Positions 5,641-11,606 of a DNA stretch of 11,606 nt are shown piece after piece. Source of the DNA: CAZDHT01 sp964505325 (GTDB lineage: Bacteria > Planctomycetota > PUPC01); NCBI GenBank assembly GCA_964505325.1, contig CAZDHT010000175.1:1-11606 (forward strand). The letters run 5' to 3'. The notes below the pieces were generated by a model that searched no databases, had not been told where the DNA came from, and was given only the letters and a program-made list of their open reading frames with translations. The position numbers and the translations under genes are program-made. Each line of letters starts with the position of its first letter. Position 1 is the stretch's first letter.

Positions 5641-7536
5641 TCAGCCGGGGGCCGGCGGCGCTTTTCGTGGGTCGGGGGGTGGGTTCTTTCCTTGCGGCGG
5701 CGGGCGGAATTCGTAGGCGCCGATGTCGAGCTTGCCGTCGTCGGGGCGCGTTCGTGCCGAGCAGGGATGGACGTACTCGTAACGGGGCCTGAGGTCTATG
5801 CCGTTGACGCGGCCGGGCGGCGTTCCCTTGTCAATGGCGGTGACGGCGGATTTCCGGAGCGAGTAATCGTGCCCGCGGATGTCCGCAAATCCGGGGTCGC
5901 TGGTTCCCCAGCAGTTGCTCACTTCGCTCACGGGCTTCTCGTTGATGCGCTTGGACACGTCGATGCGGAGGCCGAAGCGGTCGGCATGGGGGTGTAGGTC
6001 GATGATGAGGTTGTTCCGGGTCATGGCGACCTGGGTGTCGATATGGGCGCGCAGAAGCTGCTGGCTATAGCCGCGGGCGTGCTCATTGACGAAGGTGTTG
6101 TCGCAGACGTAGATCTCACGCTTGGGACTGGACCACTTCCAGGCGGCCTTTACCACCTCGATGGAGCTGTTCTTGCCGTAGGCGAGCTTGTCGCCGGGCT
6201 TGAAGTCCGGCTTGTCGGCCTCGGTGATCCGCATGTTGCAATGGTTGGCCCGGTCGCGGCTCTGCCACTTGCCCCTGGCGCCGTAGTTGAAGTTGTAGTG
6301 CAGCTTGTAGCTCTTGCCGGTGCGCGTGTTGGTGACGGCCATCCGGTCCTTGAGCGGCTCCGGGCCGCCGCTCTTGTAGACGATGTCCATCACCATCTCG
6401 CGGCCGTAGTTGATGAAGGTGCTGTTGCAGGCGGTCTTGCTTTTCTGGACCAGGTTTCCGATGACGTAGGACTCGCCGCCGTAGGGCAGGTCGATGGGGT
6501 AGTTGCTCTTCTTCTCGTCAATGAGCTTGTTGTAGAGGACGTAGTTCTTCCCCGCTCGCGACTTGAGCAGTTGCCCCCGGTACGAGGCGTGCGAGAAGTT
6601 GAACATAAAGACGAGCTCGTCGACCTCGCCGACATAGAGGTTGTGATTCTGGCCCTCCTGGAACGGGCCCGGTGAGCCGTTCATGTAGAACTCGCTGTTC
6701 ATGATGACGACGCGCGAGCCGGGGATGCGCGAGGTGAGGATGCCGTTGTCGTTGTCGTGGAAGTAGCAGTTCTTCACAACGGTGCCCACCCCGGCGGGCT
6801 CGACCCACAGGCCGGCCCCGTTGCCGCTGGTGGCGTTGCAGCCACCGGAGACCTCGACGTTCTCCAACCGCAGATTCCGCGCCGCCTGGACCATCACCGA
6901 ACCGTGCTGGGGACCGCCCGGCGGGATCGTCCAGCGGCGCTTGGTGTCCGGCCCGCGGCACTTGTAGGCCAGGTGCGCCCGGCCGCCCACGCCGCGGATG
7001 GTGAGGTTGTCGGCGCGGATCTTGATGATGTTCTTGAGGCTGCTGTCTTTGTACTCGTTCTGCTTGCGCCACGAGGCGTACTCGCCGGCGTCGGCCTCGA
7101 TGACGCAGCCTTTCGGGTTGCCCTTCTTCGCGACGGCGGCGACGGCGTCGACGAAGTTGGTGAAGTCCCTGCCCTTGGGCCCCACGGTGATCTTCGTGGT
7201 TGCGACGTCGACGGTCTGCGCGGCATAAAGCGAGACCCTCCCCGCGGCGTCTTTCACCCACGCGTAGTAGTCGTAGACGCCGGGTTCCTTCTCGGTGATC
7301 GAGCCGGGTGCCGTCGCGCGCCAGCCACTCGCAGAAGGCGCGGGAGGAATCGGGGTCTTGGTGATCATGTACCCGGCCACCTTGTCAGACGCTGTGAACG
7401 CGGCGACCCGGAAGGTCGATGTGGGAGAACGGCGCGGGAGGACGAACTTCGCCACTGCCGGCCGGCCCCGGGGCCTCTCCCCGGCGGCGGCGGGAACACA
7501 CAGCAGCACGATGACTCCGACGACGCAGACTTTCAT
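5641..7536 (-). CDS. Exported right-handed beta-helix protein with N-terminal Ig-like domain
   Basis: The product is 631 residues when started at ATG 7536; a TTG two codons upstream is less likely because AGGAGG (7543-7548) lies 6 nt before the ATG. A signal peptide (MKVCVVGVIVLLCVPAAAG) is followed by an Ig-like domain (about 26-105) ending in YAWVKDAAGRVS. Next comes a pectate-lyase-like parallel beta-helix (about 115-590) with the usual rungs: DNLTIRGV, NLRLENVEVSGG, VVKNCYFHDNDNGI, VVIMNSEFYMNG, VCDNTFVNE. The helix closes with the common motif KLDIGAYEF, then a short proline-rich tail without a known sorting signal. Such proteins bind or cleave acidic polysaccharides, but I cannot place a catalytic Lys/Arg pair with confidence. 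It is the last clear gene of the operon, 21 nt after the heparinase-like gene. Confidence 0.88.
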   Translation of the reverse strand: MKVCVVGVIVLLCVPAAAGERPRGRPAVAKFVLPRRSPTSTFRVAAFTASDKVAGYMITKTPIPPAPSASGWRATAPGSITEKEPGVYDYYAWVKDAAGRVSLYAAQTVDVATTKITVGPKGRDFTNFVDAVAAVAKKGNPKGCVIEADAGEYASWRKQNEYKDSSLKNIIKIRADNLTIRGVGGRAHLAYKCRGPDTKRRWTIPPGGPQHGSVMVQAARNLRLENVEVSGGCNATSGNGAGLWVEPAGVGTVVKNCYFHDNDNGILTSRIPGSRVVIMNSEFYMNGSPGPFQEGQNHNLYVGEVDELVFMFNFSHASYRGQLLKSRAGKNYVLYNKLIDEKKSNYPIDLPYGGESYVIGNLVQKSKTACNSTFINYGREMVMDIVYKSGGPEPLKDRMAVTNTRTGKSYKLHYNFNYGARGKWQSRDRANHCNMRITEADKPDFKPGDKLAYGKNSSIEVVKAAWKWSSPKREIYVCDNTFVNEHARGYSQQLLRAHIDTQVAMTRNNLIIDLHPHADRFGLRIDVSKRINEKPVSEVSNCWGTSDPGFADIRGHDYSLRKSAVTAIDKGTPPGRVNGIDLRPRYEYVHPCSARTRPDDGKLDIGAYEFRPPPQGKNPPPDPRKAPPAPG

Positions 7537-7542
7537 GGTCAA

Positions 7543-7548
7543 CCTCCT
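7543..7548 (-). promoter_or_regulatory. Ribosome-binding site fixing the beta-helix start
   Basis: A perfect AGGAGG on the minus strand lies 6 nt before the ATG at 7536. It selects this ATG over the in-frame TTG at 7542, which would lie directly on the Shine-Dalgarno. Confidence 0.8.
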
Positions 7549-7557
7549 GCTCGGCCT

Positions 7558-9492
7558 CTACTTCGCCGAGACCTTGAACGGCATGTGGCGTGAGAAGGCG
7601 TAGGCCTTGCCCGCCAGGATCACCTCGACGGCGTCGTCGGTGATCGTGTGCTTGGCCGCCAGGAGGGCGCCGGGCGCTCCCGCGCCGACCTCGATGAGAT
7701 GAACGAGCGTCAGCTTGCCCGGCTGTTCCTTGTAGGTGTAGGTGATCCGGGAGACGGGGCTCAGCTTGCGGTGGTCCCGCGAGAGCTGCGTCATCTGCGA
7801 CTTGCCCACGTCGGGATGGACGTCCGGCGCCGTCAGGCACCGGCAGCGCAGCCAGCTCTTGGCGTTCTTCATCACCACCGAGCAGCCCTTGCCGGCCTCC
7901 GGCGCGTCCGTGGGCACCTGCAACAGCCACTGGACCTCCGGCACGTTCTTGCCCTGGGCCGCGGTCAGGTCATCGACGACGACCACCGTCCCCGGCCGCA
8001 CATACAGCAACTGGCGCACGCAGCGCTTGACCGTGCCGGGGGCGTACGCGCGGGCGAACTCGCACGCCGCCGCGGTCCATTTGCCTTCGTGCTTGAAGAA
8101 GGGCATGTCGCCCAACTCCAGCCTATACCGGCCCTCCAGTTGGGCCTGGAACGCGGCGAGGTCCTTGAACCACGTGCCCTTCACGAACCGCTGGGACTTG
8201 CCGCCGAGGAGGAGCGTGTTGTGCGCGTCGGTCCTCAGTTGCGGGCCGCGGTACTTGCCGTAGTACCCGGCGTCGCAGGCGAGCAGGCCGTTGCGGTAGA
8301 TGACGAAGGTGCCGCGGTCCCAGTGACTGTGTCCGCTGTAGAAGTCGGTGCAGCGCAGGCCGACGATAGTGGCGTCGTCCTTCCACGAGCTTCGCATCAG
8401 CGCGTGGCCGCCGTGTGCAGCGCCGGCGCGCATGGCGAGCGGCGGGTCGGCCGGCGGGGTGGTGAGGTGCCGCGTGTAGAGGAAGTAGAGCACGCCGTGG
8501 ACTCGGAAGAAGCGGTTGACGCCGCGCTGGGCGGCGAGCCACCGGCTGAAGTGCGCGCCGGCCGGCGACTTGAGCGCCCAGGTCAGCGCGTCGTACGGCC
8601 CGGCGATCTCGTGGGTCACCCCGCCGTCGGCGCCCCGCTGCATGTCGCCCCACGGGATGAAGCGCATGTCCGGCAGGGTGGACAGGACCATGCTTTCGAG
8701 CTGTCGTGAGAGCCAGTCATTCTGGTGCTCCTTGATCGCTCCGACGACGTCGGCCTCGAAGGCGCTCTGGAAGCCCATGATGGCCCAGGCGCCCGAGCCC
8801 GGGCAGTAGTTGTACCAGTAGCCCATGGCATCGCCGGGCAGGCCGTTGAGGTACTCCATCGCGGGGAACATCCGGTCGACGAAGCGGGAGCGGATGGTCC
8901 TTAGCAATTGGTCGGCCTCGGCGTCCTCGCCGGCGGTCGCCAGCGCCCAGAGCGCCAGGCCGGAGTTGCCCATCCAGACGTAGTTGTGGAAGACGTGGTC
9001 ATCGGCGACCCGGAGGCCCGCCTTGACCACCGGCGCGACGTTGGCTCGCACCTTCGCCTTCAGGTCCTTCGTGAATCCGGGGTAGTGATAGAGCCAATCG
9101 TAGGCGAGGCCCATCTCGCGGCAGCGGAACCACACGTCGAAGGCGTCCATCTTGCCCGGCGCCTTGTAGCCCGCCATTCGCTTGATGGCCACCTCGGCGG
9201 CGGTCTTCTCGCCGGTCAGCAGCCAGACCATGGCCTGGCACGCCGCAGTGCGTTCGCCGCGCAGGCGGCCGAGCACCTTCTTGAACTCCGCGTCGCGGGG
9301 CAGCGCCTTGAGCTGCTCCAGCGAAATCCAGTGCGGCCCGTTCTTCGGCCGGAGCATCACGCGCGGATGGTCCTTCGCGATCTTATCCGCCGGGGGGATG
9401 ATCTCCGCGCCGCCCGCCGGCTGGCTCCAGGCTGCGCCGGCCAAGAGCACCCAACAGCCAACCACGGCCCCTAAAACATGTCGGGGGATCAT
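7558..9492 (-). CDS. Exported heparinase II/III-like protein (polysaccharide lyase fold)
   Basis: The 644-residue product begins at ATG 9492, after GGAGG at 9501-9505; an upstream TTG at 9507 overlaps that site and is rejected. An N-terminal signal peptide (IPRHVLGAVVGCWVLLAGAAWSQ) shows export. Residues of about 60-330 form an alpha/alpha-toroid with HNYVWMGNSGLA (His169) and a Tyr-rich GDAMGYWYNY (about 220-229), placed like the catalytic His and Tyr of lyase families PL12/15/17/21. The C-terminal beta-sandwich starts near 355 with the hallmark SGHSHWDRGTFVIYRNG (His388, His390, Asp392), then LLACDAGYY and AHNTLLLGG (His424). This family cleaves uronate-containing polysaccharides (heparin/heparan sulfate, alginate) by beta-elimination. 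The substrate here is unknown and activity is inferred. Its 21-nt spacing to both neighbours places it in one operon with the propeller and beta-helix genes. Confidence 0.9.
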   Translation of the reverse strand: MIPRHVLGAVVGCWVLLAGAAWSQPAGGAEIIPPADKIAKDHPRVMLRPKNGPHWISLEQLKALPRDAEFKKVLGRLRGERTAACQAMVWLLTGEKTAAEVAIKRMAGYKAPGKMDAFDVWFRCREMGLAYDWLYHYPGFTKDLKAKVRANVAPVVKAGLRVADDHVFHNYVWMGNSGLALWALATAGEDAEADQLLRTIRSRFVDRMFPAMEYLNGLPGDAMGYWYNYCPGSGAWAIMGFQSAFEADVVGAIKEHQNDWLSRQLESMVLSTLPDMRFIPWGDMQRGADGGVTHEIAGPYDALTWALKSPAGAHFSRWLAAQRGVNRFFRVHGVLYFLYTRHLTTPPADPPLAMRAGAAHGGHALMRSSWKDDATIVGLRCTDFYSGHSHWDRGTFVIYRNGLLACDAGYYGKYRGPQLRTDAHNTLLLGGKSQRFVKGTWFKDLAAFQAQLEGRYRLELGDMPFFKHEGKWTAAACEFARAYAPGTVKRCVRQLLYVRPGTVVVVDDLTAAQGKNVPEVQWLLQVPTDAPEAGKGCSVVMKNAKSWLRCRCLTAPDVHPDVGKSQMTQLSRDHRKLSPVSRITYTYKEQPGKLTLVHLIEVGAGAPGALLAAKHTITDDAVEVILAGKAYAFSRHMPFKVSAK

Positions 9493-9500
9493 ATTATGCA

Positions 9501-9505
9501 CCTCC
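9501..9505 (-). promoter_or_regulatory. Ribosome-binding site fixing the heparinase-like start
   Basis: GGAGG on the minus strand lies 8 nt before the ATG at 9492 and within the 21-nt gap after the propeller gene's stop. It excludes the in-frame TTG at 9507, which overlaps it, and sets the hydrophobic signal peptide at the N-terminus. Confidence 0.75.
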
Positions 9506-9513
9506 AAAGAAGA

Positions 9514-10884
9514 TCATTTCCCGATGCAGTAGAGATGTTTCCAGGTGCGAACGTACATGCGTTTGCCCCGGAAGACCGGCGTTGACCGGAAGTGTTCGAG
9601 CTTGTTCGTGGCGATGACTTTGTAGTCCCTGCCGGGCTGCATCACCAGCGTGGTCCCGTTGTCGCTGCTGACGTACAGGTGCTTGCCGGCCCGCGTGACG
9701 CTCGGGTAGGCGGTCCCCCTGCCGAGCGGCAGCCTCTCGGACTTGATGATCTCGCCATTCGCCGCGTCGAGGACGTAGAACAGGTTCCGCTGGTTGACGA
9801 CGTAGAGCAAACCGTCAAGCAGTGCGGGAGAGGCGTAGTAACGCTCTTTCTTCAGCGTCGCCTTCCACACGGTCGTTGTCTTCACGGTTCCGGCGTCGGC
9901 GGGCATGAGCCTCGTGGCCCGCGCCGTGCCCTCCAGGTGATAGGCGACGCCGTCGGCGACGATCGGCGAGGCGTATTCCAAGTACCCGGCTCCCTCGGCG
10001 AGAACCACCCCGTCGGCCACGCGGACCACCTGGCCCTTGGCGGTCACGGCCACGGTGGTCTTTCCCGCTCGCGTTATGAACGGCGTGCCCCAGCCGCGCC
10101 GCGACTTCTCCATCGCCCAGAGCAGCTTCCCGGTGAGCGGATCGAGGGCCGTCAGCTTGCGGACGAACACGAGCAGCTTCCCGTCGGCGAGCACCGGCGA
10201 GGCGCTGTGTCCCTCCGGGTGATTGGGCCGCTCGATGAACTGGAGCCACTTGCGAACCCCGTCCGTGTCGAAGCACGCGGCCACGCCCGTGCCGAGCAGG
10301 ACCCAGACGTGCTTGCCGTCGCTCACCGGCGTGCTGGAGGTGTATCCGTTGGCGCGCTCAGTTTGTGCAGAGGCCCAGCGCGCGTTGCGTGAGATCTGCT
10401 TCTGGACCTCCCGTTGTTCCCGCTGAAGGTCCTTGAAGCGCTTCCTCAGCTCCTGGTTCTTGATGTCCTTCTTCCGTGCCGCGAAGGCCTTGTTGATCTC
10501 GTCGTCGAGCCACTGGTGCTTCTTCTTCAGAGCCTCCGTTTCCTTCTCCTTGGCCTCGGCAAGTTTCCGGTCCTCGGCGGTCCACGTGTCGCTGAGCTTC
10601 ACGTGTCGCTGCCAGAGGATGCGGCCGTCCTTGGCGCCGACGCAGAGCAGCGCGTCCGGCTCGGCGCAGACAAATACCCTGTCGCCGACGAGGACCGGCG
10701 AGGAATTGCTCCGGCTGGGCAGCAGCGTCTTCCACACCACGTTCTTGTCGGTCGACCACGTGAGCGGCGGATCGGCATCGGGATAGATCCCCGTACCGTC
10801 CGACCGCCATCCCACAGATGACTGGGCGTGAGCGGTCGATGTCAGCAAAGCTGTGAGCAGTGTAAGGGTGAGCGCTGTTCTCAT
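9514..10884 (-). CDS. Exported PQQ-like (BamB-type) 8-bladed propeller with coiled-coil insert
   Basis: The 456-residue protein starts with a signal peptide (MRTALTLTLLTALLTSTAHA, cleavage near 20). Eight propeller repeats of the form S/T-P-hydrophobic-G-hydrophobic strand-LDxxxG can be followed: SSPVLVGDRV (61), STPVSDGKHV (184), ASPVLADGKL (228), GTPFITRAGK (266), ASPIVADGVA (305), ASPALLDGLL (351), AYPSVTRAGK (392), STPVFRGKRM (434). Repeats 1, 3 and 6 carry the xDxxxGxxxW/I turn of PQQ-like blades. Between blades 1 and 2 (about 103-168) lies a highly charged Lys/Glu/Arg helical segment predicted to form a coiled coil. PQQ-dehydrogenase active-site residues are not evident, so a structural or binding role is more likely than redox. 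The ATG overlaps the upstream stop by 4 nt (ATGA), suggesting translational coupling; its own ribosome site (AAAGAAAGAGA) is weak. Confidence 0.88.
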   Translation of the reverse strand: MRTALTLTLLTALLTSTAHAQSSVGWRSDGTGIYPDADPPLTWSTDKNVVWKTLLPSRSNSSPVLVGDRVFVCAEPDALLCVGAKDGRILWQRHVKLSDTWTAEDRKLAEAKEKETEALKKKHQWLDDEINKAFAARKKDIKNQELRKRFKDLQREQREVQKQISRNARWASAQTERANGYTSSTPVSDGKHVWVLLGTGVAACFDTDGVRKWLQFIERPNHPEGHSASPVLADGKLLVFVRKLTALDPLTGKLLWAMEKSRRGWGTPFITRAGKTTVAVTAKGQVVRVADGVVLAEGAGYLEYASPIVADGVAYHLEGTARATRLMPADAGTVKTTTVWKATLKKERYYASPALLDGLLYVVNQRNLFYVLDAANGEIIKSERLPLGRGTAYPSVTRAGKHLYVSSDNGTTLVMQPGRDYKVIATNKLEHFRSTPVFRGKRMYVRTWKHLYCIGK

Positions 10885-11606
10885 TGCACGGTCTCTTTCT
10901 TTGTCGCCGATCGGCCCTCCCTGGGCTTCCCGGGAGGCAAGGGGGTGCTGGCGAACTGGTCGGCGCCGATGTCACCGGCCGCGTCGGCCCTGCGCGGATG
11001 CCCGTCGAAGTCATCGGGGCAGTCGGAAGCGGAGAGCGGTTTCTTCGGCTTCCGGGCGCTCTTGACGATGGACGCGACCGGTTTCTTAAGGTGAAGGTCG
11101 CATCCGGCGGCGTCGACGAACAGGTCCGGCGTCGCCTTGGTGAAGTTGCCGTAGACCTCGGCCCGGGCCCCGCTGCGGGCGGCGATGCGCGCGTCGGTGA
11201 TGTTGTTGGCGATGACCACCCCGCGGGTCTTGGGGAAGCGGTACTCGATGGCGTTGCGGTAGGTGCCGTTGGTCAGGATCGTGTTGTGGACGACCTTGGT
11301 GCCGGGCGAGTTCCAGACGATGATGGGGCAGTCGGCGTTCTTGATCCGCTTCGAGGTGTAGAAGAAATTGTTCCGGATGATCCCGCCGACGTGGCCCCGG
11401 GTGGGGGTCAGCCCCAGCGCGACCCCGCGGTCGCAGTCGAGGAAGACGTTCCGCTCGACCAGGGTGTCGCGCGAATCGCTCCACATCAGGATCGCCGGGC
11501 CGTACTGGTGCTTGAGCCCGGGCTTGACGTGCATGTTGCGGAAGATGCAGTCCCGGATGATGGTCCTCCGGGCACCGTGGAAGTCAACGCCCTGGGTGTA
11601 GCCGTT
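10881..11606 (-). CDS. Right-handed beta-helix protein, 5' end outside the window
   Basis: The reading frame is open to the right edge of the window, so the N-terminus is missing; 241 C-terminal residues are visible. They show parallel beta-helix rungs: TIIRDCIFRNM, DTLVERNVFLDCDRGVALGL, GGIIRNNFFY, TKVVHNTILTNG, GVVIANNITD. These are followed by a conserved closing segment with DDFDGHPRRADAAGDIGADQF, typical of exported polysaccharide lyase or epimerase-like beta-helix proteins. The first Met in the visible part (11534) lies inside a rung and is not a real start. The C-terminus is a polar, basic tail ending KKETVQ. Its TGA overlaps the ATG of the propeller gene (ATGA). It is the first visible gene of the operon, and the promoter must lie further right. 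Substrate and activity are unknown. Confidence 0.85.
   Translation of the reverse strand, partial: NGYTQGVDFHGARRTIIRDCIFRNMHVKPGLKHQYGPAILMWSDSRDTLVERNVFLDCDRGVALGLTPTRGHVGGIIRNNFFYTSKRIKNADCPIIVWNSPGTKVVHNTILTNGTYRNAIEYRFPKTRGVVIANNITDARIAARSGARAEVYGNFTKATPDLFVDAAGCDLHLKKPVASIVKSARKPKKPLSASDCPDDFDGHPRRADAAGDIGADQFASTPLPPGKPREGRSATKKETVQ

Noticed and set aside
6043..9474. Plus-strand open frames opposite the beta-helix and heparinase-like genes
   Set aside because: They are valine/leucine/arginine-rich antisense frames without motifs; the minus-strand genes have signal peptides, domains and strong ribosome sites.
1..11606. tRNA, rRNA, riboswitch, CRISPR array or replication origin
   Set aside because: Reading both strands showed no recognisable tRNA arms, rRNA segments, repeat-spacer arrays or iterons; a covariance-model scan was not possible here.

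Overview
The window is high-GC bacterial DNA that looks like an uncultured Planctomycetota/PVC-type genome. That reading rests on the gene content: large exported proteins with low-complexity linkers, right-handed beta-helix proteins ending in DIGA(Y/D)(E/Q)F motifs, PQQ-like and Kelch propellers, and a heparinase II/III-like protein side by side. No rRNA, tRNA or other phylogenetic marker is present, so the assignment is an inference from style.

Left part (1-1600) is accessory DNA. It holds the 3' half of an ISNCY-like DDE transposase on the minus strand with two 20-bp direct repeats at its end. The transposase fragment runs up to a degenerate 3' tail of an integron-integrase-like tyrosine recombinase on the plus strand. 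After that comes one intact plus-strand gene for a small calcineurin-like metallophosphoesterase, then a short stretch of palindromes and direct repeats.

Middle part (1600-5640): a large exported Kelch-propeller protein (minus strand) and an aldo/keto reductase (plus strand) are transcribed divergently from a 420-bp intergenic region that carries a plausible sigma-70-type promoter for each. Between the reductase and the next gene, a short minus-strand reading frame encodes a membrane-helix-like peptide but has no clear start or stop.

Right part (5641-11606) is a tight minus-strand operon entering from beyond the right edge. Transcription order is: beta-helix protein (5' end outside the window), exported 8-bladed PQQ-like propeller with a coiled-coil insert, exported heparinase II/III-like polysaccharide-lyase-fold protein, and exported beta-helix protein with an N-terminal Ig-like domain. 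Junctions are a 4-nt ATGA overlap, then two 21-nt gaps, each gap followed by a strong Shine-Dalgarno. The set suggests an exported polysaccharide-binding and cleaving module, without the sulfatases, SusC/D-type or ABC transport genes that would make a complete utilisation locus visible here. Both propeller proteins carry charged helical inserts, which may be used for assembly.
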